Shown: in pieces, positions 53,048-62,415 of the stretch | How positions within the stretch are numbered: position 1 is the first letter of the stretch | Layout of the letters: the number at the start of each line of letters is the position of its first letter | Source: Deltaproteobacteria bacterium | GTDB taxonomy: Bacteria > Desulfobacterota > Desulfarculia > Adiutricales > Adiutricaceae | NCBI GenBank assembly: GCA_031279515.1 | Contig: JAITII010000049.1 | Span: 1-64,000 of the forward strand | Direction of reading: 5' to 3' | DNA length: 64,000 bases | Made by a program: the position numbers and the translations under genes | Notes under the pieces: generated by a model | Database searches by the model: none | Told to the model about the DNA's origin: nothing | What the model saw: the letters and a program-made list of their open reading frames with translations, nothing else

Positions 53048-54019
53048 ATGGATTTAATAAGACCCAATGACGACTTAAGGGTTGGAGGAGACGTGGAGTC
53101 CCAATGTACCAAATGCAGAAGGCCCACTACCCACACCATTGTCACCATGGATGGGGAAAAACCCAAAAGGGTGCAATGTCAGTCCTGTAAATCGGAACAT
53201 AATTTCCGTCCGCCTGCGCTAGCTTCCGAATCCGCCAAGGCTAAAGACATGAAACCCACCACGAAAAAGAAGACAACAGCCCCAGCCAAGGTGGAAGCCC
53301 CTAAGGGCGAGGATTTTGAAGATTTGGGCCTAGCCGCTGATCTCATGTCCATTGAGGAAGACGATGGCGTTCCGCCCTTTTCCGTAGAAGGCTTTGACCT
53401 GGACTCGGGTGCCTCTAAGGAAAAGAGCAAAGCCAAGGGGAAGGCAGCTAAAGGCGAGGCAAAAAAAGAGCCTAGGGCCACCACGACAAAGGCGGCCAAG
53501 CCCAAAACAGAGTCTAAGGCCAAGCCCAAAACGGAGACCAAGTCTAAAGCGGAAACCAAGCCGGTAAAAGAGGCCAAGCCCAAAACGGAGACCAAGCCCA
53601 AAGCGGAGGCCAAGCCCAAGGCAGAGCCCAAGCCCAAAGCGGAGGCCAAGCCCAAAACAGAGTCTAAGGCCAAGCCCAAAGCGGAGGCCAAGCCCAAGCC
53701 ACTTAAAGAACCCACGGGGACAAAGGCTACGGCCACTAAGCCAAGGGGTAGTAGGTCGACGTCCAAGGGCGAGCTAAAGGGTCTTCAAGATATTGATGCC
53801 CTGAAAGAATGGGAAGAGAAGAACTCGTCCTTAGACAAAGCCAAGGTGCAGCCCTACGACATTAACCAGAGCTATTTCAAGGGCCAGGCCATAAACCACG
53901 CAACCTTCGGGGTGGGCTTTGTTTCTGAAGTCGTCTATCCCAACAAGATCCAGGTGAAATTTCAGCATTTTTCTAAAAGGCTCATCATGAATGTGCCCCA
54001 ACCCAATTCCAAGGCCTAA
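53048..54019 (+). CDS. Zinc-ribbon protein with Lys/Pro/Ala/Glu repeats and a Tudor-like C-terminus
   Basis: A 323-residue three-part protein. Residues 1-60 carry a zinc ribbon (C20, C23, C44, C47). Residues 125-225 are a low-complexity, highly basic region of about six-residue repeats (KPKAEA, KPKTET, KPKTES), like histone H1 tails. Residues 265-315 form a small beta-domain (YFKGQAINHATFGVGFVSEV then NKIQVKFQHFSKRLIM) resembling the PcrA/UvrD C-terminal RNA-polymerase-binding or CarD-like fold. The combination suggests a DNA- or RNA-polymerase-associated protein. The repeats are near identical in DNA as well. The PHP gene follows after 5 bp. Confidence 0.72.
   Translation: MDLIRPNDDLRVGGDVESQCTKCRRPTTHTIVTMDGEKPKRVQCQSCKSEHNFRPPALASESAKAKDMKPTTKKKTTAPAKVEAPKGEDFEDLGLAADLMSIEEDDGVPPFSVEGFDLDSGASKEKSKAKGKAAKGEAKKEPRATTTKAAKPKTESKAKPKTETKSKAETKPVKEAKPKTETKPKAEAKPKAEPKPKAEAKPKTESKAKPKAEAKPKPLKEPTGTKATATKPRGSRSTSKGELKGLQDIDALKEWEEKNSSLDKAKVQPYDINQSYFKGQAINHATFGVGFVSEVVYPNKIQVKFQHFSKRLIMNVPQPNSKA
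53498..53704 (+). repeat. Tandem coding repeats of about 18 bp
   Basis: Repeated AAGCCCAAAGCGGAGGCC-type units encode KPKAEA and variants (residues 151-219). Copy number is prone to change by recombination or slippage. Confidence 0.85.
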
Positions 54020-54024
54020 ACTGT

Positions 54025-54702
54025 ATGGCAGAGGGCTATATAAAAGTCGTGGATCTCCACACTCATACCCTCTTTTCCGATGGGGAATTGGTTCCAGCGG
54101 AACTTGCCCAAAGGGCAAGGGTCGCAGGATACAGTTACCTGGGGCTCTCGGATCACGCTGATAGCTCCAATTTAGAGTTCTGCGTTTCGGCCTTGGTGCG
54201 TGCCGCAAAAGATCTCTCCAAAGCCTATCCTGGTTTTACGGTTATCCCCGGTATTGAACTTACCCACGTCCCGCCTTCGGATATACCGGAGCTTATTGCC
54301 GCTGCCAGGTCCTTGGGGGCCAAATACGTGGTGGTACATGGGGAGACCCCGGTGGAGCCGGTGGAACCTGGCACTAACTTCGCCTCCATTTCTGGGGGCT
54401 GCGATATTCTGGCGCACCCCGGCTTTCTTACCCAAGAGGAGGCAAAAATAGCTGCCAAAAATGGCGTCTTTTTAGAAATCTCTGCCCGGGGTGGGCACAG
54501 CCTCACCAATGGTTATGTGGTGCAATTGGCCAGAAAAAATGGAGCCAAGATGCTGATAAATTCCGATGCCCATAGCATCGGAGACATTTTAACGCCGGAG
54601 AAACAAAAAAAAGTTGCTCTTGGCGCTGGCCTTAGTGAAAAGGAGTACGAGGAAATCTTAGCCGGGGCATATAAATTTGCTGAAAAACTAGTAAAGGGAT
54701 AA
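54025..54702 (+). CDS. PHP-domain metal-dependent phosphoesterase
   Basis: A 225-residue polymerase-and-histidinol-phosphatase domain enzyme. The metal-binding set is complete: DLHTHTLFSDG (motif I), LSDHAD, PGIELTH, VVHGET, LAHPG and INSDAH. Histidinol-phosphate phosphatase, tRNA/nucleotide phosphatase and other phosphoesters are possible substrates; the sequence does not choose. Start ATG at 54025 is 5 bp after the repeat protein gene, so they are probably co-translated. The product is cytoplasmic, without signal peptide. Confidence 0.88.
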   Translation: MAEGYIKVVDLHTHTLFSDGELVPAELAQRARVAGYSYLGLSDHADSSNLEFCVSALVRAAKDLSKAYPGFTVIPGIELTHVPPSDIPELIAAARSLGAKYVVVHGETPVEPVEPGTNFASISGGCDILAHPGFLTQEEAKIAAKNGVFLEISARGGHSLTNGYVVQLARKNGAKMLINSDAHSIGDILTPEKQKKVALGAGLSEKEYEEILAGAYKFAEKLVKG

Positions 54703-54850
54703 TTTTTCTCTTCTTTTAACTACTGGCTTATTTTTTTCCCCCTAATATAAGGGATTTAGCCAGATTTTTTTTACCCTTTATGGGCGGTATTTTTTATAAT
54801 GCTTTTTGTCCTTTTACTGCCTTAGAAAGGCCCTACAATTGGTGATTTCT

Positions 54851-55714
54851 ATGAAAAAGGGAAACATTATAAAACTAGCATTGCTCTTAGGAGGCCTCTT
54901 TTTCCTTTTCTGGTGGGGCTGGTCGGGCAATTTTATCTTTAATCCCTCTTCCCTTTTTACCTTGACACCTTCTGACGACTACTATGTCTTTAAAGTGGGA
55001 GGCAATGACATGGGCTTTTCCCACAGAGTGGTGGAAGCCCCTTCTAACGATGGCTCCCTTAAAATTACCGAAGATTCCCTTATTAACCTCAATTTAGCTG
55101 GCTTGTCCTACAATTTGAGGGTGCGTTCCAATATGAGCTTTGGACCGGATGGCAGGCCCATTAGTGCGGAATTTACTATACCTGGATTTTCCCTGGCCAA
55201 GGCAGAAGCTAAGCTGGAGGGTGGCAACCTCAACTTTAAGGCCTCTTTAGGTCCCCTGCAAAGAGAAGTAAACCTCCCAGCACCCCCTGAAGGCCCGGTC
55301 CTCATAAGTGGCGTAGTACCCTGGCTTTCGCATCAGGAGATACCTTTGGGTAAAGTCCTCTTAGTTAGCATCTTTGACCCCATGAACATGCGCTTTACGA
55401 CAGGCGAGCTCATGGTAACTGATGATTCCAGGGCTTCCGACGAGGTTCAGGTCTTCAAGGTGACTATTAAGGTCCAAGGCACCGAGACTACCGAGTGGTT
55501 GGATGCCACTGGAAGGCTTTTCCGCCAGCGCATGGACCGCATGGACGCTGGCTTAGATCTTATCCGGGAGGAAGGGGAGATGAAACAAAGGGCTATTTTG
55601 TCCCTCTCCCAAGAGCCTCCGGAATTGGAAGGCCAATTGGCTGAAAAGATGCCTGACCTTTTAAAGGGTCTTATCTTTCAGCTCCCGAGCGATTTCTTTT
55701 CAAATACTAACTAG
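54851..55714 (+). CDS. Membrane-anchored periplasmic protein of unknown function
   Basis: A 287-residue protein with a single N-terminal membrane segment (IIKLALLLGGLFFLFWWGW) and a large soluble part expected in the periplasm. The soluble part contains beta-rich stretches (YYVFKVGGNDMGFSHRVVEA) but no catalytic motif that I recognise. Start taken as ATG at 54851 with GGTGA 5 bases upstream; the frame opens at 54806. It precedes an ABC transporter pair by 169 bp, so it may be a periplasmic component of that exporter. Confidence 0.68.
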   Translation: MKKGNIIKLALLLGGLFFLFWWGWSGNFIFNPSSLFTLTPSDDYYVFKVGGNDMGFSHRVVEAPSNDGSLKITEDSLINLNLAGLSYNLRVRSNMSFGPDGRPISAEFTIPGFSLAKAEAKLEGGNLNFKASLGPLQREVNLPAPPEGPVLISGVVPWLSHQEIPLGKVLLVSIFDPMNMRFTTGELMVTDDSRASDEVQVFKVTIKVQGTETTEWLDATGRLFRQRMDRMDAGLDLIREEGEMKQRAILSLSQEPPELEGQLAEKMPDLLKGLIFQLPSDFFSNTN

Positions 55715-55883
55715 CCACAAGGCGTTTTAGTATGAGCTTGGAATTGGCGGCTCATTGTTTAATGGTAAAGGTTTTTTTTCTGGCCTTTTAGCTAAAAGCC
55801 TAAAACCCTTTTTAGCAGAATAAATTTTGGAGCATGGGGTTTTTACCTTAGATCTACCAATAGATAATCCTTAGGGTGCATAC

Positions 55884-56666
55884 ATGATAAAGCTTTTTAA
55901 TGTAACCAAGAACTACCGCAAGCATACGGCTGTGAGCGATCTTACCCTCACTGTGCCGCAAGGGGAGATTTACGGGTTCTTGGGTCCCAATGGGGCTGGC
56001 AAGACCACCACCATACGCATGGTGGCTGGGGCTCTAGCTCCCAGTTTCGGGAGTATCTTTTTAGGCGGGTTCGACCTTGCCAAAAAACCTAAGGAAGCTA
56101 AAACCCTTTTAGGGTACATTCCAGACAGGCCTTTTCTCTATGAAAAACTCTCGGGTTGGGAGTTTCTAAACTTTACCGCGGACCTCTACAAGGTCCCCCC
56201 CAAGGTGGCGGAAGGCCGGGCCAAAGAGCAGCTGGAGATCTTTGAGCTTTGGGACTGGCGAGATGAGCTCATAGAGAACTATTCCCATGGCATGAAGCAG
56301 AGGCTCATTATGGCCGGCGCCCTCTTACCCGGCCCAAAGATCTTAGTGGTGGACGAGCCCATGGTGGGCTTAGATCCCCGGGGCGCCAAACTAGTGATGG
56401 ATATCTTTAAGCGCTTAGCCCGGGAAGAGAATGTGGCAATATTCATCTCCACCCACACCATGAGCCTAGCTTCCAGGCTCTGCGATCGCATTGGCATCAT
56501 CTCCCACGGGGTTTTGACTGCCGAGGGCACAGAAGAGGAGCTAAAGCATCACTCTGGGGTAAAGGAAGGGGATTTGGAAGACCTTTTCTTAGAGCTCACC
56601 ACCAGAGAAGACGGCAACAACTTAGCCGGCCCCACGGCCCCAAAAGAAGAAAAAGACAAGGGCTAA
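55884..56666 (+). CDS. ABC transporter ATP-binding protein
   Basis: A 260-residue ATPase of an ABC-2-type exporter. Walker A GPNGAGKTTTIRM (residues 34-46), Q-loop LGYIPDRPFLYEKLSG, signature YSHGMKQRLIMAGA (a HGMKQR variant of LSGGQ, frequent in this class) and Walker B ILVVDEPMVGLDP. Partner of the permease 19 bp downstream. Substrate unknown; this class often exports lipids, peptides or antibiotics. Likely an operon with the membrane-anchored protein before it. Confidence 0.92.
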   Translation: MIKLFNVTKNYRKHTAVSDLTLTVPQGEIYGFLGPNGAGKTTTIRMVAGALAPSFGSIFLGGFDLAKKPKEAKTLLGYIPDRPFLYEKLSGWEFLNFTADLYKVPPKVAEGRAKEQLEIFELWDWRDELIENYSHGMKQRLIMAGALLPGPKILVVDEPMVGLDPRGAKLVMDIFKRLAREENVAIFISTHTMSLASRLCDRIGIISHGVLTAEGTEEELKHHSGVKEGDLEDLFLELTTREDGNNLAGPTAPKEEKDKG

Positions 56667-56685
56667 AAGATGCCCCAAAGCTAAT

Positions 56686-58455
56686 ATGAGCGAATATCTA
56701 ACACTTTTAAAACCAGCTCGCCTGGGCTTTAAGAACTATTTAAAGGATCCAGGCCCTGGCGGACATATCAAGATAGTCTCCCTGGCTGTATTTACCCTGG
56801 CCCTGTGGGCGGCCCTCTTCCTTCTTACCAAGCGCATTATCCGCACCTTTTACACGGTAGAGGGTTTTGGCGATATCTTGGCCTACAAGACCTTTGGGCT
56901 CTTGTGGCTTTCTGGGTTTGCGCTTTTAATATTCTCAGCTTTTATCTCCGCCCTCTCCAGCTTTTTCTTAGCCAGAGATCTGCCCCTCTTAATGGCAGCC
57001 CCAGTAGATAGGGAAAGTGTATTCTGGGCCCGTTCCACCCAGTCCCTTTTCTCCAGTTCCTGGATGCCTATTGCCTTCTTGCTGCCGGTCTTTATGGCCT
57101 ACGGCTATTTTTTCAATGCCGCCCTTCTTTACTATGTCCTTTTAATACCTACCATGCTGGCCATGGTCTTAATTGCCAGTTTCATAAGCCAGACCATAGT
57201 CATAATCCTGGTAAACCTCCTTCCTGCCCGCAGGACCAAGGACGTTGTTTCCATCTTAGGTCTTTTGGCCTTTGTGGCATTGTATTTGGTCTTTAGGTTA
57301 CTGCGCCCTGAGCAGCTTGTAAACCCAGAAAACTTTAGGTCCATAGCCGGATACCTGGCTTCCCTCCAGACCCCCACTTCCCCCATGCTTCCCACCACCT
57401 GGGCCTCGGATCTCCTGTGGCCCTTTCTGGGCGGCAGAAGCATGGACTTTAAAGCCATCTACTTTATCCTTATGTGGGTCATGGCTTTGGTTACGGGTCT
57501 TATCTCCTCCTATTGCGCCCATTTTCTCTACTGGCAGGGCTTTAACAAAAGCCAGGAGGGTGCAGGAAGGCAGAAGGCGGGAGGATTATTAAATATCTTT
57601 GCCTATCTCTTTCGTTTCATCAAGAACCCTGAGTGCCGGGCTATAGCGGTAAAGGATTTCAAGATATTTTTCCGCGATCACACCCAGTGGTCCCAGCTCT
57701 TTTTGCTGGGGGCACTTATGATTATCTACCTGTATAACTTTTCAGTCTTAAACTTAAAGCGTTATCCCCTTCAGGCCTTTTTCTTGGAAAACACCTTGGC
57801 CTTTTTAAATGTAGGACTGGTGGGTTTGGTATCGGCTACGCTATCTTTGCGCTTTGCCTTTCCCTCCATCTCAGCTGAGGGCTATTCCTACTGGATAATC
57901 CGCTCTTCACCCATGTCGGTTAAAGACTTTATCAAGGAAAAGCTTGTGTTTTGGCTGGTCCCCATCATGTTTGTGGCCCTGGTTTTAACCTATCTCACCA
58001 ACATGTTTTTGGACGCCGCCCCGGTCATGGCCACCACCGCCTTTGTGCTTACTTGTCTTCTTACACCCGGGCTCTGCGCCTTAGGCGTTGGCCTAGGCTC
58101 CCGTTTTCCCCGCTTCGAGACCGAAAATCTAGCCCAGGTGCCCACTGGTTACGGAGGGCTCATATTTATGGTTTCGGCGTCCCTTTCACTTTTGCTTATC
58201 ATAGGCCTATCTTCCTGGCCTGTGGTGCGCTATTTGCGCATTAGAAGGGGGATGTCCCACTTTGGTCTTTTGGAAGGGATACTTATTCCTATCATGGCAG
58301 TCCTGGTCTTGGGCCTCATTTGGCAGCTTTGGTCCAAACCCTTAAAGATAGGAAGAGAGGCCTTAGAGATCTACGATGAAGAGACAAGAAGCATGGACGA
58401 AGATACCCGCGAAGCCTTATCGGATTTAAGGCCTAAGCGACAAAAAAAGGCCTAA
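56686..58455 (+). CDS. ABC transporter permease (ABC-2-like exporter)
   Basis: A 589-residue inner-membrane protein with about 12 hydrophobic segments, for example IVSLAVFTLALWAALFLL and FWLVPIMFVALVLTYL. It is roughly double the size of a classical ABC-2 permease, so it likely represents both halves fused. It lies 19 bp after the ATPase gene. The C-terminus is acidic and basic-mixed (IYDEETRSMDEDTREALS). No substrate clue. A hairpin GGCCTAAA/TTTAGGCC straddles its stop. Confidence 0.86.
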   Translation: MSEYLTLLKPARLGFKNYLKDPGPGGHIKIVSLAVFTLALWAALFLLTKRIIRTFYTVEGFGDILAYKTFGLLWLSGFALLIFSAFISALSSFFLARDLPLLMAAPVDRESVFWARSTQSLFSSSWMPIAFLLPVFMAYGYFFNAALLYYVLLIPTMLAMVLIASFISQTIVIILVNLLPARRTKDVVSILGLLAFVALYLVFRLLRPEQLVNPENFRSIAGYLASLQTPTSPMLPTTWASDLLWPFLGGRSMDFKAIYFILMWVMALVTGLISSYCAHFLYWQGFNKSQEGAGRQKAGGLLNIFAYLFRFIKNPECRAIAVKDFKIFFRDHTQWSQLFLLGALMIIYLYNFSVLNLKRYPLQAFFLENTLAFLNVGLVGLVSATLSLRFAFPSISAEGYSYWIIRSSPMSVKDFIKEKLVFWLVPIMFVALVLTYLTNMFLDAAPVMATTAFVLTCLLTPGLCALGVGLGSRFPRFETENLAQVPTGYGGLIFMVSASLSLLLIIGLSSWPVVRYLRIRRGMSHFGLLEGILIPIMAVLVLGLIWQLWSKPLKIGREALEIYDEETRSMDEDTREALSDLRPKRQKKA

Positions 58456-58467
58456 ATGCTTTTAGGC
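58448..58467 (+). terminator. Hairpin overlapping the permease stop codon
   Basis: Arms GGCCTAAA / TTTAGGCC with loop TGCT, followed by AAAATTATT. It begins inside the last codons and has only a weak U-tract, so terminator strength is uncertain. Confidence 0.5.
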
Positions 58468-58597
58468 CAAAATTATTAGGCTCTCTAAAATTATTAAATT
58501 TTTTCTAGAGGCCTAAAAAAGCAAATTATCAGCCCTTCCCTTGGATATTAAACATTTCCAGGCGGCTCTAATATTATTAGTTTTCTAAATTACTGAC

Positions 58598-58633
58598 TTA
58601 TAACCTAAATTCCGTGATTTTTTTGTTACCTAC
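58598..58633. repeat. Left terminal inverted repeat of the IS
   Basis: Begins TTATAACCTAAATTCCG and ends GTTACCTAC. Pairs with the right repeat (61051-61086) with six mismatches. Confidence 0.85.
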
Positions 58634-58784
58634 ATAGATAATTTTGATAAATTATACATAATTATACCGAGCAAGCTTTGACAATTACACCAAACAAAAT
58701 TCTCTCCATGTTCAGTCTCATCAGCAGAACCAAATTGACCAATAAGTCCAATAAGTTTAGAGTGGATAAGAATAAACAACTTAA

Positions 58785-60833
58785 TTATGCTAATAGTTTG
58801 GTATTGGAATCTGGATAATTGATGTCAAATAGATCAAAGATATTCTTTTGAAATTCAGATAAAGGATTTAGAACTGAATCATCTTTTATAATTGTCAATT
58901 TTAGCGATTTAAATTTTCCCAGTAATTTTTGTATTGAATATTTAGTATAGAGTTGGTGTTTGGACATTAATCTATCAAGATGTGATAATAAAATTTGTGC
59001 TAAAAAACAAATAAATTCCTTGTTTGCCATTCTTTCACTTGTATGCACTCTGATGTGTCTCAAATCTAAAGCCGATTTAAATCTCTGAAATCCTTTTTCA
59101 ACAACATCTTTTGCTCTGTAGATCTCAAGTGCTTCTATTTTGTTTATGTTGTCATTGCCTATAATAATCATTCGAGCAGAATCGAAAAGCGTTTTTTCTA
59201 CAACAGTATGATTAATTTGGATAGTATAGTGGCCTGAAGAATTGTAATTTGAGCGTTTGATAAATTTAAAATATATTTTATATTTCTTATTAATTTCACA
59301 AAATTTTTCGATATTCCCATTATACGTATCATAAAATTCTGTTATTAACTGATGTAAATCTCTATATAAGTTTTGTTTTTTTTGGTTATACATATCTTCA
59401 TTATAATAAAGGTATGTGTTCAAATATTGTTTATTATTCCACTGGTATTTTAGGAATTTGCCATAAATAAGCGAATTACCACAAACAAAATTATATTTAC
59501 CCTTGGTTATATCATTTGCATGAGCATGATAAAATTTTGAAAATTGTGCTTTAATTGGTACTGAAAAAAGGAATTTTACATTTGTAAAATTTGTCACTAA
59601 ATCATCAATATTACTTTTACTATAAAACCATTTGTCTCCAACAATATTAAATGAAGAGTTTGATAAAAATGATATTTTTTTAAGTGTGGATATTAAGGTA
59701 ACTACATCAGTGATGCTACCTGGAAAATGTGTATAGTAGATTGGAAGACCTGACTTTTGACCAAATAATAAACAAAAATTAATTTGCGGCAATTGGGGAT
59801 CCTCTTTGCTCTTTCCGTATTCTACATCTTCGATTAGCTCAGAGAAAGAAGATATTGAAGTGATATCCAACGCTACATATTCTTTTTCTTTTCTTTTTTC
59901 TAACCATTTTTCAAAAAAATTAATTTTGTCTGTTTCTGAAATCTTTTGTAACAATATACTTAAACTTTGAGAACTCATAATTGATGATGGTACAAAATCA
60001 AAATTATCATCTATCCATTCTTCACAATGCATTAATGGCTTGCCTGTAGAAACTAGATAATAAAGTAATGGTAATATTTGGTTATGCAGGAGTGGAAACA
60101 CATTCATAATTATCTGAGTGAGACCAACTTGTTTTGAAAGTTGATCTAGTAAATATGTCGTTCCAAAATTAATTTGTTTTAATTTTTTAATATCATTGCG
60201 ACTAAAAATTATTTCATCATCTTGACCATAATTGAATTCATAATTATTAGTATATTTTTCATTAGAGTTACCATTTTTCTTAGCTCCATTTACCGAGTGA
60301 TTAGAATTAATAATATCATTTCCTATTTGGTCAGGGAATTTAGATTTGTCCATTTCACTATCGAGACTATCACCAGAAGTAGATAAATTTGCCTTATCGC
60401 TAGTACCATCAACGCCTTCTACATCTGAAGGGTCTACGTTGTCTCCTTTGGATATTGAATCAGAAAAATCAGCATTTAGCTCATTTTCTATTTTATTTTG
60501 TTCAATAATTTGACTATTGGTTTGAGATAAGGCAATATTAGGAGATGCGTTTAAAGCTGACAATTTGTCACTTTCAATATCGCTATAAATATTCGCCCCT
60601 TTTTTTAATCCTAACCTTGATTCAATTTCTGCGATATGTGTTACTATATCAATGTTAGATGACAGTAGAAGATTAAGATATTTTTTGTTGAGAATAATTT
60701 TACCCGTAAAATCATCTATTTTGCCAATAACAGTCTTTTTATTGTCTGGCTTTCCTGTAGTTTTATTACGAAAAGAAACAGAGCGGGAGATATATTTCGT
60801 ACCATTTACTTCTCTTTTTAGGTAACAAGCCAT
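58785..60833 (-). CDS. IS1634-family DDE transposase
   Basis: A 682-residue transposase. N-terminus: KREVNGTKYISRSVSF and KKTVIGKIDDFTGKI, the IS1634 opening. DDE site: VALDITSISSF (first Asp), IVGDKWFYSK (second Asp) and RAKDVVEKGFQRFKSALDLR (Glu). Residues about 100-215 are a Ser/Asp/Asn-rich low-complexity insert that is unusual for the family. The frame is intact and the catalytic triad present, so it may be active. ATG at 60833. Lies wholly within the terminal repeats. Confidence 0.9.
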   Translation of the reverse strand: MACYLKREVNGTKYISRSVSFRNKTTGKPDNKKTVIGKIDDFTGKIILNKKYLNLLLSSNIDIVTHIAEIESRLGLKKGANIYSDIESDKLSALNASPNIALSQTNSQIIEQNKIENELNADFSDSISKGDNVDPSDVEGVDGTSDKANLSTSGDSLDSEMDKSKFPDQIGNDIINSNHSVNGAKKNGNSNEKYTNNYEFNYGQDDEIIFSRNDIKKLKQINFGTTYLLDQLSKQVGLTQIIMNVFPLLHNQILPLLYYLVSTGKPLMHCEEWIDDNFDFVPSSIMSSQSLSILLQKISETDKINFFEKWLEKRKEKEYVALDITSISSFSELIEDVEYGKSKEDPQLPQINFCLLFGQKSGLPIYYTHFPGSITDVVTLISTLKKISFLSNSSFNIVGDKWFYSKSNIDDLVTNFTNVKFLFSVPIKAQFSKFYHAHANDITKGKYNFVCGNSLIYGKFLKYQWNNKQYLNTYLYYNEDMYNQKKQNLYRDLHQLITEFYDTYNGNIEKFCEINKKYKIYFKFIKRSNYNSSGHYTIQINHTVVEKTLFDSARMIIIGNDNINKIEALEIYRAKDVVEKGFQRFKSALDLRHIRVHTSERMANKEFICFLAQILLSHLDRLMSKHQLYTKYSIQKLLGKFKSLKLTIIKDDSVLNPLSEFQKNIFDLFDINYPDSNTKLLA

Positions 60834-61050
60834 TTTTCACCCCTTAATAATGATAGGTAGCAGAACTTCTTACCTACTTAAATGATTATACCATAAATAA
60901 GAGGCTATGCCAAGTAAAAATTGATAAGAAATTAATCTTTTTTTAAATAAATATTAATTTTTAGAGAATATAATTAATCTAAGAAATGTATATAATGTAT
61001 AATTATTTTTATTTATTCCTTATATCATCTATTGTAGCGTTTAGAATCTT

Positions 61051-61086
61051 GTAGGTAACAAAAATGGAACGGATTTCAGGTTATAA
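61051..61086. repeat. Right terminal inverted repeat of the IS
   Basis: Begins GTAGGTAACAAAAATGG and ends CAGGTTATAA; the complement of the left repeat with six mismatches. Together they set the IS ends. Confidence 0.85.
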
Positions 61087-61179
61087 ACATTTTTCTGGCT
61101 TTTTATTGGCTCTTGTCAGCGGAGCGTCTATAAAATAGATCCTAAGACCTTTTTTGGGCCCCCAAGCTAAACTTATATT

Positions 61180-62415
61180 TCAAGGCCGTTTAGCCGCTTC
61201 TTCAAAGGCATGACGTTTTTTAGGCCAGACGAAAAAGTAAGAGTAGAAGAGAATATAGAGCCCCATGGATATGGCAGCAGCTAAAAAGACATAGGTATAA
61301 TCACCAAAAATTTGTGCCACAGAGCCTAGTATAAAGCTACCAGATCCGCTTCCCAGGTCAAAGCAGACGTAAAATGTCACAGCGCTTATGGTTCTTTTTG
61401 CCGAGGGCACAGAGGAGAGGGTGAGGGTCTGGATGGAGGGAAAAGTAGCACCTATCCCTAGCCCATAGAGGATGGAGGCCAGAAAATATGCGAAGTGAGA
61501 TCCTCCTGTAGCTGCCTTCACTAAAAGGAGAAAGGAAATAATTAGGGTGGCGGCAGCCAGTGGTATGACCGCCATGTGTCCGTGACGGTCGTAGAGTTTC
61601 CCGGAAAAAACCCTGGAAAATAAGGTGCCTATTGTCGAAGTGAGAAAAAAGAGGGCCGCTGATGGGAGATGCTCATTAGAGGCATAAACTGCCATATATG
61701 TCGTAACCGAAGAGACGGCCACCCCATAAAAAATGGCGAGTGCGGCGGGAGCTATGGGTCGCCAGTCCAGATGCCATCTACGAGGAGCTTCGGGTTTTTT
61801 AGCTTCTTGGTAGGCAAAAAGGTTCTTATTGGGGATCAAGAGGGTTATGGCGGCGGACAGCATGCCAAAACCCGCCATGACGGTAAACATGAATTCAAAA
61901 CCGAACTCATTGGCCAAAAATAGCCCCAAAAGGGGCCCTATAGCCATGGACACCGTGTTCCCTAGGCCAATATAGCCAAGGCCTTCAGCCATGCGTTTGG
62001 GAGGGATTATTTGTGCCACCATGGATAGTATCAGGGTGGAGGTCACACCGAATCCTGCCCCCTCTAAGATCCTTGCCGCCATATAGGATGGCATGGCTTT
62101 TATGAGGAAAAAAAACAGGGTTCCTATAGATAGGACGATTAAACCCCCGCGCACCACCCGGACAGCCCCGAAGTGTTTGGCAAGAGGCACTGAAAGGAGC
62201 CGGGTAGCTATGGAAGCTACTACGAAAGAGCCTACAATCAGGCCGATTTCACTACCTGAACACCCGTTCTGGCTCAAGTACACAGACAGGGTGGAAAGAA
62301 GCATGTAGAAGCCCATAAAGTTGAAGAGATTCAAAAAGACAAAGGTCAAATAGCCCTTGGTCCACAAGGCGTCTTCGTTTGGGGCTTTGGGTTTATTATC
62401 TACTTTACTGGCCAT
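61180..62415 (-). CDS. MFS transporter
   Basis: A 411-residue major-facilitator protein with 12 membrane helices. The loop 2-3 motif is recognisable (LLSVPLAKHFGAVRVVRGG), and GAGFGVTSTLILSM and YGLGIGATFPSIQTL are typical helix motifs. It resembles the drug/sugar-efflux branch (YfcJ/Bcr-like) but no substrate can be set. The end of the gene lies 94 bp from the IS. No linked regulator. Confidence 0.87.
   Translation of the reverse strand: MASKVDNKPKAPNEDALWTKGYLTFVFLNLFNFMGFYMLLSTLSVYLSQNGCSGSEIGLIVGSFVVASIATRLLSVPLAKHFGAVRVVRGGLIVLSIGTLFFFLIKAMPSYMAARILEGAGFGVTSTLILSMVAQIIPPKRMAEGLGYIGLGNTVSMAIGPLLGLFLANEFGFEFMFTVMAGFGMLSAAITLLIPNKNLFAYQEAKKPEAPRRWHLDWRPIAPAALAIFYGVAVSSVTTYMAVYASNEHLPSAALFFLTSTIGTLFSRVFSGKLYDRHGHMAVIPLAAATLIISFLLLVKAATGGSHFAYFLASILYGLGIGATFPSIQTLTLSSVPSAKRTISAVTFYVCFDLGSGSGSFILGSVAQIFGDYTYVFLAAAISMGLYILFYSYFFVWPKKRHAFEEAAKRP

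Larger units (their letters stand above)
58598..61086. mobile_element. Complete insertion sequence, IS1634-type, 2489 bp
   Basis: Bounded by 36-bp imperfect terminal inverted repeats (58598-58633 and 61051-61086) that agree at 30 of 36 positions and begin TTATAACCT. It carries one transposase gene. No clear target-site duplication is seen at the two junctions. It sits between the ABC exporter and the MFS gene. Confidence 0.88.

Noticed and set aside
53179-53766. Long open frame antisense to the repeat gene
   Set aside because: It is generated by the repeat composition (Leu/Gly/Ala mirror of Lys/Pro/Glu/Ala) and has no RBS or homology.
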